Numbered from the stretch's first letter, positions 1 through 12,800 are shown. The stretch: DNA of 64,000 nucleotides from Haemaphysalis longicornis (GCA_013339765.2 CM023448.1:196394409-196458408), one strand, 5' to 3'. Numbers and translations are program-made. Notes: generated by a model from the sequence alone, not told the origin.

Positions 1-917
1 CTCAAAATTTGTTAGATTGAGCACTTACATGCATTCCAAATCGACGTGGGTTTATATATTGCCTAATTGACCTCTCGTTCGCGCCAATGTCGAGCTTGGT
101 CGTGTTGTGTTGACGCCATGCCCGCGAGTACAAAGGCACTTGTAGTATCCAATTCCGTTATTCTATCGGTTATAATTTATAACTGTAATAAAAAAAAGCA
201 GCCGAAGGGTTACGCGGTACGGCGCAGGGACTTTTTTAGAGAGCGCTGTACCATCCCTTTCCCCTGCCCCCCCCCCCCCCCCCCGTCCCCCCATATATTT
301 CCGGGAAACTTCTAAGCGACCCAGTGTTTATCAACTGCTAGACATGTTCACCGTAAAACAGATATTACGAGTGGTCTCGGAAGTGCAGTGCGAGTTTTGG
401 GGCCGTGCTCGCCTGCCTCTTTGTTTGACTCTGCGTATGATTACACAAAACAACTATTCCACCCTCGCTGCATCCCCTGATGACCTGGAGTCCCTTTTCT
501 CTCTATAAAGGCTGTTCGTTCATTTTTGTACGTGCTCACTGCTACCAAATGCGATATGCGGAGGGTTTGGTTGCCTGACGCGGCCCTACATTCCGCGCCT
601 CCTCCTCCCCCCCCCCCCCCTCGCAAGCCTACCTTGTGTTTTGTTTTAGTGGATGGTAGGAAACTATGCTTACCTATATAAAGACATATTACTTTTGCAA
701 AATACACACATCGGAATTTCGTCTTCTAAAAGTACAATTACATTTTTATATATACAAAGCCCGAGTTTTGAACTGAACAGACGTGCCTATCGTGCGTATC
801 GAGCAAATACATTGACGTTTGATATGATAGTTCCACAGTTCAACCAGAAAGTTTTGTTTGTGATTCGTGAATCGTGCCGCTTAGAATGCAGAAAAAGAAA
901 AAAAAACACACAGAGCT
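1..917. other. Unassigned DNA with poly-C runs
   Basis: No gene or named repeat is recognised. There are two long poly-C tracts on the plus strand, near 267-284 and 606-620. Short open frames across this stretch look random. Confidence 0.5.
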
Positions 918-981
918 ATGCCGGAATTTGAATCCGCGACTTTGATTACGCTGGCGTGAGGCTACAGCGCACTGCGCCACT
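918..981 (-). repeat. tRNA-like head of an old SINE
   Basis: Read on the minus strand the segment starts near TGGCGCAGTGCG, which fits a Pol III A box. It ends with GGATTCAAATTCC, a decayed B box. The spacing is tRNA-like, but the arms do not fold into a convincing cloverleaf, so this is better read as a SINE head or tRNA relic than a working tRNA gene. Confidence 0.4.
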
Positions 982-1204
982 AAAGTAATTGCACATTACG
1001 TGGAAATAACGTGAATACTACATTGAGGCCCACCCTTTCTGTCACATCAATGTTTCTACTTAATCTTAGGGATTCCTGGACGGTTAACTGAACATTTCTT
1101 GAATTAAAGTTGCGCAGTAAGGTTCCAGTGTAGCCCCCACCATATCTGACCTCCAGTTCGGCTGCGACTGTGCTTTTGCCCTGCGGGAATACTCGGCGTG
1201 CTTT

Positions 1205-1426
1205 TGTTTTGGCTGTGGCTACCGTTCTGTCCAGACGGAACAATATACAAGTTCTAAAGTTCCGTTCAGACGGAACGGAGCGCTGCGGGTTATCCTTCCG
1301 TCCAGACGGAATACAACTGAGAGCTTAGGGTTCCGTCGAGACGGAGCAGGCGTGAAATTTGTACAGTTCCGTCCAGACAAAAGCAAAATCGGTTGATTAA
1401 ACTATAAGCTCAGTCTTCGGATTGGG
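1205..1426 (+). repeat. Composite repeat, left copy, 5' part (palindrome array)
   Basis: This segment matches the reverse complement of about 4268-4485 over nearly its whole length, with scattered substitutions. It contains five copies of an 18-bp palindrome (form GTTCCGTCCAGACGGAAC, 8-bp arms around a 2-base centre) starting near 1224, 1259, 1294, 1330 and 1365, a 35-36 bp period. The bases between palindromes are also conserved between the two copies, so this is one repeat family and not an array of unrelated spacers. The element continues at 2789 after an interrupting LINE. Confidence 0.75.
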
Positions 1427-2788
<1,362 letters not shown>

Positions 2789-2905
2789 TTCGGATTTGGT
2801 GTAGAGGTTGCGCCTCGGAAAATTGCACTAATGCCCCGGGTTCGATTCCCCCATGCTCGATTTTTTTTTTTTTTGCGTGGTTCTGCCAGCGTTTTGTAAC
2901 AGCTA
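2789..2905 (+). repeat. Composite repeat, left copy, tRNA-like part
   Basis: It holds an A-box-like TGGTGTAGAGG near 2796 and an exact B box GGTTCGATTCC near 2839. A T-run follows, then a GC-rich end reading GCCAGCGTTTTGTAAC. The same series appears on the minus strand at 4148-4275, directly joined there to the palindrome array. That comparison shows the LINE split the left copy. Confidence 0.7.
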
Positions 2906-4147
2906 ACTTCGGCGCCCGTATACTTTACAACTGACGTGGTGAGAGCAGTCGGCCTTTGATTTTGCACTCAACCGGCAACCGGCCGCTCCGCTACCGCTCA
3001 CTAGAGCCAAGGCCGACGTATCCATCGCCAGAGTTTCGTTCATCTGTAGTTCGTAATGGTGATTACTAAGTAACGGTTATTCTGGCGCTAGTGTTCGGCT
3101 GGGTAAATATCAAGAAACGCTGCTGTCGCTGCTTGTTGCGAAGCGGGCGTGGTCGAGGTAGCGGCTTGGAGTTCCGTTTGACGGAGTAAGCGTGAACCGC
3201 ATGGAGCGTTTTCTCGTTTTCTGCTCGCGAAAATGCGCCGCGCACGCCACAAGGCGCGCTGACGCTGCCGCGTAACCAGCCGCACGCTGCGCGCGCTGCG
3301 GCCGGCGGCGGCAACATGGCGGCGGCTTCGGCAGCGAAATTATGGTGGCTAGACTGGGAGCTCGAGCGACCGCTTCTAAGCGCTCTCTAAAATGCCGCTC
3401 AAGGTACGCACGAAGTTGCTTGTGCGGTAAAGGAGCTTATAATGTGGGTGAAAACGTAGTATAAAGCATCATCCGCGCCACTAGTGAAAGCGCCCATTCA
3501 ATACCTGCTGGGGTGGTAAGCCTAAATATCCCCGGCGGAGCCAGCCGGCTGTCTCCAGCGCGCCTCTCCATTGGCGCAAGTCGCCAGGCTCTACCTTGAG
3601 GCAGCCGGACTCACCAAGCGCCTGCAGACGGCAGGCTGCTGTCCGCGCCATTGCTGCTGCTGCTTCGCTTAGTTTTGCGTAGAGGCCCCACTCTTTCCTT
3701 TTCTAGCTTACCTCTCTCTCTTACCACCCTCTTTCTCCTCTCTAATCTTTCATCCCCCTCCCCCCGCAATGGGTTGTATGCAGGTGAGCCCCCCGATGGG
3801 ATCAAATACCCCAGTGCACTTCCTTTCCTTTTTCCACCCGAATCACATTTGTAGTAGTAGTCCTCCCACTGCCGCGCGCGACTTCTAGCCAAGACAAATC
3901 GGGCAGATGCTGCCGCGGGCGCGGAATCGTCGACGCGGCGTCGGAAAAACGCACGCGCAACGCCGACGCGCGCGAATCGCGGGACAAAACGCTCCATGCG
4001 GTTCGGCCTTTTAGAGGAAGACCGATCGCCTTTCTTGAGTTTTGTTGAATTTTACCCCACCGTTCAAACCGCTTCGGCTCATTGAGTAGCAAGAGTCACA
4101 TTTGATTAATAGTCACTCTCAATGATTACAGATGATAGGCCGTTGCA
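2906..4147. other. CpG-rich stretch between inverted repeat copies
   Basis: The stretch is GC- and CpG-rich, most strongly at about 3180-3420 and 3880-4010. A 19-bp segment around ACCGCATGGAGCGTTTT occurs in both directions (about 3197 and 3995). Pyrimidine-rich sequence fills 3690-3770. Two ATG-then-GT sites (3392 and 3769) could be first exons but nothing confirms them. No gene is called. Confidence 0.4.
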
Positions 4148-4485
4148 AGACGGTGTTACAAAACGCTGGCACAACCGCGCAAAAAAAAAAAAAGAACTCA
4201 GGTTCGAGGGGAGTCGAACCCGGCACATTAGTTCAATTATCCGAGGCGCAACCTCTACTCCAAATCCGAAGACTGAGCATGGGGTCTAATCAGCCGGTTT
4301 TGCTTTCGTCTGGACGGAACTGTACAAATTTCACGCCGGCTCCGTCTGCACGTACGGGACGCTAAGCTCTCAGTTGTATTCCGTCTGGACAGAAGGATAA
4401 CCCGCAGCGCTCCGTTCCGTCTGGACGGAACTTTAGCACTTGTATATCGTTCCGTCCGGACGGAACGCTAGCCACAGCCTTTTGT
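4148..4485 (-). repeat. Composite repeat, right copy (uninterrupted)
   Basis: This is the inverted partner of 1205-1426 plus 2789-2905. Read on the minus strand it has the palindrome array (five sites at about 35-bp spacing between 4466 and 4305), then the tRNA-like head (about 4270-4200), a T-run and the GTTACAAAACGCTGGC end at 4154-4169. It gives the undisturbed order of the family. Confidence 0.75.
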
Positions 4486-4969
4486 TTTACGCTTCCGCTA
4501 AAAACTTCGGTCGATACTGATTCCTTATTACCAAATAAGCATTCCGTAACCCCTCTTGTGCTCTTAACTGAGCTTATATATTCTAGAAACCTTGCTGGTC
4601 GCACGCGAATATGCAGTTTGCGACCTCGGGAAACAAATTGTTGCCAAAGAGAACGGCCGAAGCATTATAAGCCGAACTACGGATTGCATTAGCGCTAGTG
4701 TTGACTTGTATGCATTTTGTGGACCGTACTATGTTTATTACACTCTAGAAACTAACAGAACAGTGCCACATTCATTACATCCCGAATGTTGTCGGGGCGC
4801 ATGCAGTCTTCGCTTCTCGATCGATTCCCGGCGACCGATCAGTATTGTCGGCTTCTTCGGTCAGCGACCCAGTCACACCACGCGGACTTTCAATCGGCCG
4901 ACGTGTTCGTGTCGCCGTCGTCGTCGAGTGACAAGGCCCTCTGCGATCTCGGAATCCTAGCCAACGCGC
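4486..4969. other. Unassigned DNA
   Basis: No recognisable gene or repeat. A 122-codon open frame at 4592-4960 has no domain I recognise and no splice support, so it is not called. Confidence 0.4.
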
Positions 4970-5360
4970 CCTAACGAGAAGCGTGACAATAGAGTAAAAA
5001 AAGATAAATATGGACGAACACGACAGCGTTAGGCGTGCTGCAGGAAGTACTGATTAACTGAACGCGCCGCTGCGACCCGTCGACGCTGATCAGACGACGG
5101 TTATCTTCGCCGGAAGTGCGAGAAAAGGCCGTCCAATGACAGGGTTTCTGCTTCGTGGCGCACGTGGCAGAATAGATGACGTACACCCAGGAAAATGGCG
5201 GAGCCCAAAAACACCCAAGACTTTGCAACAAAAGTGTGAGCTTTCCGCTGGACGTAAAAATGTTATACTTTGCACAGATGACGTCGACCCCCAAACCTAA
5301 CGATTGTGCTAGTTCATTTAGTGTGCTCGCGACGCCTTTCAGGGCCCCTTTAAAGGGTGC
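4970..5360 (-). repeat. Dispersed tick-type repeat with TTTAAAGGG head
   Basis: Its minus-strand end reads CCCTTTAAAGGGGCCCTGAA, like the head of another repeat at 12904 (TTAAAGGGACACTGAA). The bodies differ beyond the head. A short head shared by otherwise different neighbours suggests a repeat family; the far border is a guess. Confidence 0.35.
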
Positions 5361-6729
5361 TCAAAGGATGGTGCAACGTCCCTGCAGCTCGTAGACTTCG
5401 TTTCCCATTCGTTGTGGTTTTCCGTATACTTTCTTTCCCTGTTGCCGTTTGTTAACCGCGTTATCACGAAAATCGCGTCACGTTTTACTTCCAATACTGT
5501 GTTATAGGTGCAAGCCAATAAAACGTTTTCAATATTCGGTTCACTTACTAGGCATCCGCGAATCCAACAAATTAGTCTTGTGCATAACAAGTTGAGTGCG
5601 GGAAAGCAATAGTTAGTAATTCGCCATCCATTGTTCTGTTGTATTCTTTATATAACTTATTTGATTGGTGTGCACCTTAACATGGGCATGGATGTTGTTC
5701 CTGCAAGCATTTGCATGTTGTTTTTTAGAGCGCTGCAATGAAAGCAAGCGTAAGTAGGCAGAGATTCTTTTTCTACTTTTGTTAAAGGCTACCCCGAGAC
5801 GGCTTGGAAGGTTATGAGACAAATATTCAAACCGAAACATTTACTATGTGACACACATGCACTTACCTTAAATATATTCAAGCAGGACACGGTAATTTTG
5901 TTAGTACCCGAAAATTATCTGATAAATACTAAAACCAAGACATGGCGTATATGATAAGCCTGAGGTATCAATAAATATAATTAAAAACTTTGGGTTGCTT
6001 GAAGCGGAATATTCTAATAAATGTTTTTGTGATATCAAAACACCATCTGGTAAGTTAGGTGATGTCTCTTCATTCTATGAAGCCACTACAAGTTTTTCTC
6101 GTACCAGCCAATAATATAAGCATTGTTCGGACGTTATTGGCGTAAGTAACAGGAATTCTGCTGACATTCACTAGCCTCATGTCAGTCTCTGAAGCACGTA
6201 ACCGGAATAAGGGAACAGCATCAAATTAAGTTCAGGCTTGCATTTAAAATTTAGTACGACCAATACGATATTAAAATGGCGAATATTTCCGCAGGTGATA
6301 GGAAGGGCGCCTGCGGTTACGTACCTGATCCCGTTTTACCTGTGCTTTAAAGGTACCGCAGAAGTTTCTCGTCTGCGCGGACAAGAGTTTTCTTGAAAAC
6401 ACAACACCCCACAGACTCGAAGCGTAGATATCGTAAGGCAATTAAAATAAAACGGCAATGTGTACACAAAGAATTAATCATTAAAATTAGTGGCGAATTA
6501 TAATCCACACAGCAGTTTCTATCGACTACAGTTAAAGCGTTCGGCTGACAGAATCACAATGTACTAATAAATAAGCTGTATGCTTAGGGAATGAGTGAAC
6601 GCACTGTTCAACTCATAACCTTCCCGAAAGCCGCATCTATTTATTCAGAACGGCAGCTCCTGTGGTGCTCGTGCTGCGGAGCTCAGGGGAAAACAAAACT
6701 CCCAAGCATTTCCCCGAGGGTGAACATGG
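5361..6729. other. AT-rich unassigned DNA
   Basis: No coding signal, tRNA box or clear repeat was found. It is AT-rich from about 5860 to 6560. Confidence 0.45.
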
Positions 6730-7267
6730 TTAAGTGCGAATGCACGGGGTGATGCTATGAGGGGGAGTAAAGTTAAAATCCGTTGGCATTCGCCCATGAC
6801 CGCGCGCGAGCCGACCCACGGAGGTCTGGCAGTTTATCGCTGCATATATAGGGGGGTACGCCGCGCCGAGCGCGCCGAGCCAGGTGGCTGAGAGAGGAGG
6901 CGAGCGCAAGGGGAGAGGGACAGCGGCGCACGGCAGCTGCAGCCGAGCGAGGGGGAGAGGAGAGAGTGTGACGTCACGGTGGAGAGAGAGGCGCGCGGCA
7001 GCTGCTGGGGAGAGGAGGCGCGCTGGGACGTCATACCATGACGTCACGGCGCGAGGAGCGGTGCGGGGAGCGGCGTGCACCCGCGCAGCCACAGCGAGGA
7101 GGCGGAGCGAGCGCGGTCACGTGGTGAAGTGACGTCACCGCGCCGTTGCTACCGACGCTCCTCTCCGCTCCACGCCGTTGCTAGGGAGAGGAGGACTGCG
7201 GACGCCGCCGCCGCCGCCGCCGGCGGTGGAAGGTTTGGGGTCGCTTATAAAGTGCATTCGCACTTAA
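6730..7267. mobile_element. TTAA-flanked MITE with CRE-rich GC core
   Basis: TTAA occurs at both ends (6730-6733 and 7264-7267). Directly inside are 12-bp perfect inverted repeats, GTGCGAATGCAC (6734-6745) and GTGCATTCGCAC (7252-7263). TTAA duplication is the mark of piggyBac-type transposition. There is no transposase frame, so it would be non-autonomous. The core is GC- and CpG-rich with three TGACGTCA sites (6969, 7039, 7130), a GACGTCA (7027), a CACGTG (7118) and a (CCG)n run near 7206. The short inverted repeat leaves the class uncertain. Confidence 0.55.
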
Positions 7268-8228
7268 AACACGTTTCGCGCCACGGTCGACGACATGCGA
7301 AAGCAGCAACGCCGTGCGAGAGTATATAAAAAAGGACTGCGGTGTTTAGATATACTTGGGATCTTTCTTGCGCGCGATATAACGCTCAGTTCCGTCTGCA
7401 ATGTGGAATATTTGCGGTTTTGGGGGTATGATTTTCGAAATAATTATTTAATTTATATGATAGGAATTTATAAGTCACCTTTGCTGTCTTATCTGTCCCT
7501 TAAACCAACTTCCACAATAAAAGCGTAGTCATTTCTATGGCCACAAACACCTTTGTACCCACACCAATCATAGGTACTAGCACCATACCGACGCATTAAG
7601 TACGGGCGTACCCCATAATACAGAGAGCATCTCAATCAAAACGAATATGAACCAATTATGGGTGTAAATTGCAACGATCGAAAAGTGATAAGGTGGCAAT
7701 TTGCGAGTAGTAAACATTTTGGTTTTTCAATCTGTTTTCTTCTTTTATTTTTATTTTTTGGGCGTAGATTGTCGATGTTGTATTGGCCATTATTGAACTG
7801 GACGCAATACTTGGCGTACTTTAAAGGTTGTCGAACGCGTGCTTGCTGCGGCAATGAGCAACATGTGTGTATCTCTCAACAACGTTGTACAATACTTCAC
7901 TAGTACACTCTTGCCGAACTTATAGACTAAATGATCGTTTTAATACATTCGCGATACTTTCAACATTGTGGTGGTAATAATACTTTTTATTTGATATGGA
8001 TCGGCAGAACTGCACAATAATACCTTTTTTTATTAGAGTAGAAAAGCTTCGGTTAAGTGTGAGCCCTCCGGCTCTCTCCAAGCTCCCAGCGATGCCTTTT
8101 CAGAGGCGCCCCCGAGAGTGCGTTGTAAAATGAAATTCTATTTTGCTCCTTCTGTTCCGTCCTATAGTTACCCGATCTCAAGAGGCAAGCTCTGTCAGCA
8201 GGGCTAATCTCTTCGGGTTTCATTCCAG

Positions 8229-8276
<48 letters not shown>

Positions 8277-8604
8277 AAACAACTTTTGTTAGTAATGTGC
8301 CACTTTTCAACATCCCGGACAAGTCCAAAGCAAATCCAACCGCCAGTTTCGGTCGCTCGCCACATTTATTGCAACCCGTCCCTGCTGCCGCGAGCATAGG
8401 CCATTTTCTGATTGTCAACGCTAAAGAAAGTCTCCGTAGCCTATGCCTGCGGGCCGCCAGTTATGCGTGCAATACTCCATATCTGTAATTCAGCGCCAAA
8501 AATTATTTGTGTGCCTTCTTAGACTTGCCTTCTTCGTTGGCAAGAGTATAAGAAACGCAACATTTACTTTCCCTTTTACCTTGGCCCAGGCGTTTGTCTG
8601 CGCA
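7268..8604. other. Unassigned DNA around a CT microsatellite
   Basis: No gene is recognised. An AT-rich part (7330-8040) precedes a (CT)n tract. Open frames overlapping the tract are repeat artefacts. Confidence 0.45.
8230..8275 (+). repeat. (CT)n microsatellite
   Basis: An uninterrupted TC dinucleotide run of about 45 bases. Confidence 0.95.
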
Positions 8605-8810
8605 CACGTGGGATTTTGTCAATAACACTAGAAGGCGCGCAACGAACTGATCAACTTCCGCGTTCGGAGGAATTGTTCCGCTGCAGTCAGAGCGAGCTCG
8701 TCTAGCCATCTGTCTTGTGCGCGAAACAGGTGGGGAGCTACGTCAAAACAACGGTCGTTGAAGCAGACGGCAAAATGATCGAGGCTGCAGACCCGTTTGG
8801 CGGCGAGAAC
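8605..8810 (-). repeat. Diverged inverted repeat, copy 1 (formerly coding?)
   Basis: Read on the minus strand this matches 9990-10200 on the plus strand. Shared blocks include AAACGGG(T/C)CTGCAGCCTC, CCTGTTTC(G/A)CGCACAAGAC and TTGATCAG. Between these the copies differ by many substitutions. In one frame the minus strand reads like a protein fragment (CSLDHFAVCFNDRCFDV), perhaps a dead transposase, but I cannot assign a family. Confidence 0.5.
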
Positions 8811-9989
8811 AGGCGAAAACACCACGACGCGCAAGCGGTTTAGTGCGCTGGAAACGCTCGGTATTAATGCCTATTTCCTGAGCCTTTGCAAGGTACTCCG
8901 CGAGTGATGGTCTTGCACGGAAGGACTCACAAAGACGAGACTGCACACCTCCATTAGGGAATTTCAGCTCAGCGCGTTTACGCTTCGCTCGGTTCGTGGT
9001 CTCCAGCGGAGGCGGCACGAGAACGAGGCTTTATCCAGCAGATCGGCCGCACGCGCCAGAGAGCCCTTTACGGCGTCATGTATCAATCATGATAGAGTTA
9101 TCCCAGGAATAACAACAAAGATCGATATTATTATGCTACAACTGACAAATAATGAAATATTTTGTGTTTTGGGTATTTGCGTACTCATTTTAGCGATGAT
9201 ATAGTTCGAGCATTGACGATGTTAAAGCAGAAAGAGGCTCGCGTGCTGTAATAGTCGGCAGTGCGTGTTTTTCGTCAGCCACTGCCGCCTATTTCCGCTG
9301 AATACTGCTGTTGCAAAATGCCGAAGAGCAAACTGCAGGACCGACCCCTCCTGTCTCCGCTGAAATGTTTCCGAAATATTACGCTTCCTGTGCCTAGTAG
9401 ACACCGGTGAAAAACGGGGCTACCCACTCTCAATTCGCGGTCTTCTGGGTATTCATGCGATTGACAGTGGCGTCTTTAGAGCGTATTTTCGATTTGGGAA
9501 AAAAGACGTGCGCAGGCACAGCGAACCTTGCGCATACATGAAGCAGTATCGCCTCAGACGGTGTCAGTTCCTGGCGACGAGGCCCTTTGAATAGCAGTTC
9601 GGCGGCTAGCTTACCCGAACTGGCTGTGCGAGCTTCAGAAGCTTTTTAGGCAGCACAGCTCGACCGTATCGCCATTGCCGAAGGAAGTTTAAGGCACATC
9701 GAAGAATGGTTCTTCTGACTTCTGGATTACGTTAATAATCCCACATGGCACAACCTTATAACACGCAAAGCACTTTTCCCAGGCAAACCGCAAATACCCT
9801 AGACTGTGATGTATACTTTTCCCAGTCCAACTTTCTGGCCCATGAGCTCATTTTTTTTGTTTACGTTAAAGGCGCTGAACTTACGTATTGCTGGGCCTAA
9901 TTGATGGCACACCACGAGCAATATGCCGAGCATTAATAAACCAGCAGTGTTGCTTGGCGCCCAGACGCGAGTCCTCGCAATGAAGTATC
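8811..9989. other. Unassigned DNA between inverted copies
   Basis: No recognised gene. If the two flanking copies are arms of one element, this would be its interior, but no transposase motif is visible. Confidence 0.4.
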
Positions 9990-10200
9990 AGACCAAGACG
10001 TTCTGTGTCGCTAAACGGGCCTGCAGCCTCACTCATTATGTCGCGTTCTTTAAAGACCATCGTTTTGGCGTAACTTCCAGCCTGTTTCACGCACAAGACA
10101 AATGACCTGGTGAGTCCGCTCTGACTGCACAGAAAGAAACTCTGAGCCCACGAGTTGATCAGATTATTTGGTGCTTCTTAGGGTTATCGACAAAATTACA
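9990..10200 (+). repeat. Diverged inverted repeat, copy 2
   Basis: Partner of 8605-8810 in opposite orientation. The match runs through the TTGATCAG block into a GTTAT(T/C)GACAAAAT block near 10180. The frame is shorter and broken compared with the first copy. Confidence 0.5.
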
Positions 10201-11829
10201 TGAGTGGGTACCAGGCTGATGAATGTCTGGGCCAAGGAAAATAAATGTAAATGCGGCCATTTATGGTCGTTTGTCGCCTAATTTCCTGGACGACTTTATG
10301 GCCACTGTGCCATGGACCATATCAAAGGGACATTCAGCGGCGCCGCACTCAATCAAGCGGAAGCACGTGATTGCTGTGATTTAATTTGTATTTATTGTTT
10401 TTCTCGCAGTAAATATGCAGACGGGCAGGCTCCATGCAACACATGGAGGGAAGCATAATTTCCTGCATGTTCCAACAGAACCATGCCGCGGAGAACCCCC
10501 AGCGCAGACAACGGGGCGGTACGTGGCGCCGTCGACCACGTCTCCACATCATCCACGTGAACAGAGCTGCTCCTGACGAGGCAGGGCTCAGGTTCACGCA
10601 TTCTTTTGATATTATTTGCCTGTTTTTAGCGCCCCTTACCTCAGCCAGAAATATATCATCCGAGCCACCGGTACCAGGTTGTTTTTGCTAGCACAAGGCT
10701 TAGTACAGAATCGTTGCGCTACTTTTTTATTTCACCCATGTTGTGCGTTCTGTTTCCTTGTTCATCTCTCAGTACGTATATTCTATCTATGCCCATAGCT
10801 ACGTTTTTAGTTGCTTTTAAGCTTCCTACTTTTTTTAACGTTTCGTCAATTTTTGCCATTCCGTAGCCACGAATGTCACTGCGTTTTTTTTGTAAGCAAA
10901 TTTCGAGAACTCCGCCTATACAGTCTGATATACCTTAATTGACAGTGGTATTTCTACGATTTGCATCAAGTTTGCCTGTTTTCTTAGGTGGTTTGTTGGT
11001 TTCTTTTAAATGTTCTGCTTTTCCGCCAGCTGCGACTTCCCAGGCTGCGATCAATGCCGTGATGTAGTCATTTGGAGTGTCTACGCCATCTTGATTTTTC
11101 CAGATTACAGCCGCGAATTTGTCCCAAAAGATAATTTTGAACTGATGGGCTATGGATCGTACTCAGTGAAAATTAAGTTTTCTTCTTTTTTGTTAGCTTT
11201 ATTTTTTTCCTTTTGATATCTAGCCTATCCGACGCCTCGCCAAGCTGTGATTGCTGCTTTTAACCGTGCCTAGTACATTGACTTCATCCGCAATACACGG
11301 ATGGTTCATAGAAGGAGGTCGATTTCGTTTTTCTTGCACCATGCATAAGGGTTCCTTCATCTCCATTTCCTGTCATCAGGTTTTTTCTCTCCGCCGAATC
11401 AACCCATGTATAACCTCGATTATTCCGTCTGGCTGTTCCAAGTTTTCCACAGCCATTTCGCCGTCTTGCTTGTCAACTACTTTCGCGTTAAAATTTTCAA
11501 TCAGCATCGTGTAGTGCTCTGCTCCTTGACTCGACAACTTTGTACGAACTGGCTAGGGCCTCATTATCGCACTATCTTTAACCTGTACTGTGGTTAAGTT
11601 TGATTACCACAACAGCAACTTGTTCGTTACTGCGGAAGAATACCTCCCCATTCCTTGCCAACTTTGTGTAGATAAATGATCGAAATCTGTACTTCCTTTT
11701 ACTTGCGGTCCTCAATAACACAGGATAGCCCTCTTTTTAACTCCATGTAGCCTTCTCCATGTCATGTAACCTCACGTGATCCTATGATATCCCATTTATT
11801 TCCCGAGAGCTCCTCTAATAGCACAGTAG
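10201..11829. other. Unassigned T-rich DNA
   Basis: No gene or repeat family is recognised. It is pyrimidine/T-rich on the plus strand from about 10600 to 11700. Confidence 0.45.
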
Positions 11830-11841
11830 AGCCTGTCTCGC

Positions 11842-12037
11842 TACGAGGACGCGGGTTCGATTCCCGGCCGTGGCGACCGCTTTTCTGATGGAGGCGAAAA
11901 GCAAAAACTCCCGTTTGTACGTGATTTCGGCGCACGTTAAAGTTCCCCATTTGGTCAAAATTAATCCGTAGCCCTCCACTACGGCGCGCCTCATCGCCTG
12001 GGCTGCGTCGGCGCGTTAAACCCTCCAATAAATCACC
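11842..12037 (+). mobile_element. 5'-truncated tRNA-derived SINE
   Basis: Same family as 1757-2092. B box GGTTCGATTCC lies at 11854-11864 and the body runs to the AACCCTCCAATAAATC end. The A box is absent. It is flanked by the 12-bp direct repeat AGCCTGTCTCGC (11830-11841 and 12038-12049), so it was truncated when it inserted and not eroded later. Confidence 0.85.
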
Positions 12038-12049
12038 AGCCTGTCTCGC

Positions 12050-12478
12050 CAGACAGAGTTGGTGCGATGAACTTTGCTAAGTTCTAGTTCTAGAGGTAGC
12101 CTGTTCTGACACAGAAATTTTTAGCACCATCTGCTGTACCATTGGCCTGACCGCAGCCTTGGTCAGGTGCTTTATAGCTGCTGGCTACTGAAGGCCGAAA
12201 CTTTGGGTTGTTCAGTTCTAGAGAAGTTGTGGCTTAGTACTTCACCAGGATGACCAGGCCCTGCTTGAATGAGGAATAGCCTTCATTGTATAGCATGCCC
12301 TATCTAGTGCTCTCTTTCGCATATCCTGGATAATATTTCTTCCGGTCCTGAAAGCACTCCAAACCTAAGGATAGTCGGTGAAAACAAAATATAGAAAGAA
12401 AGTACGCTGGAAGGGTTGCTGTGCTCTTTCACGCCAGCGTAACCATGTTCGCTAAAGAATAAGGAAGGTGCTAAATGT
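12050..12478. other. Unassigned DNA
   Basis: Nothing recognised. The minus strand is weakly reminiscent of LINE 3' sequence but has no domain to confirm it. Confidence 0.35.
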
Positions 12479-12800
12479 TTAGCTCAAGTTAACATTCGGC
12501 AAGTTGGTGGTACATCTTGGGAAGAAGCGCGAGAAAATGACTACGTAGAAAAGAAAACACAGGACGGCGCTGCTACCAACTGGTAGTTTATACGAAAAAC
12601 CGACATTTATAGTGTGAAAAAAAGCCAACTCATCGATGTTATCGCACGCGTAATTAAAAAACAGAAAACAAAAACAGAAAACAGAAAACAAAAACAAAAC
12701 GAGGTACACAGCATGGTCACTACACGTGCAGTTCCAGAAATTCGGTTTCAGCATTCTGTAGTCTCAGTGATAATTCACTACCACACATCGACCCCTCCTG
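12479..12800 (-). repeat. Dispersed repeat next to a Penelope remnant, copy A
   Basis: On the minus strand it has the ordered blocks CAGAATGCTGAA, GCACGTGTAGTGAC, GCTGTGTACCT, a long T-rich run, CGTGCGATAA, ACCAGTTG and CGCCGTCCTGTGT. The same blocks in the same order occur on the plus strand at about 14885-14955 and 16526-16700. Its closeness to a GIY-YIG remnant suggests it belongs to a Penelope-like element, but that link is inferred. Confidence 0.6.

Noticed and set aside
1224..1378. CRISPR-like array (regular palindromic repeats)
   Set aside because: The intervening sequences are the same in the inverted copy at 4305-4466, the locus is eukaryotic repeat DNA, and no cas-like gene is near.
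3769..3788. First exon starting M-G-C-M-Q before a CAG/GTGAGC donor
   Set aside because: A myristoylation-like start with a good donor is tempting, but the site lies in low-complexity pyrimidine DNA resembling a repeat end, with no downstream exon seen.
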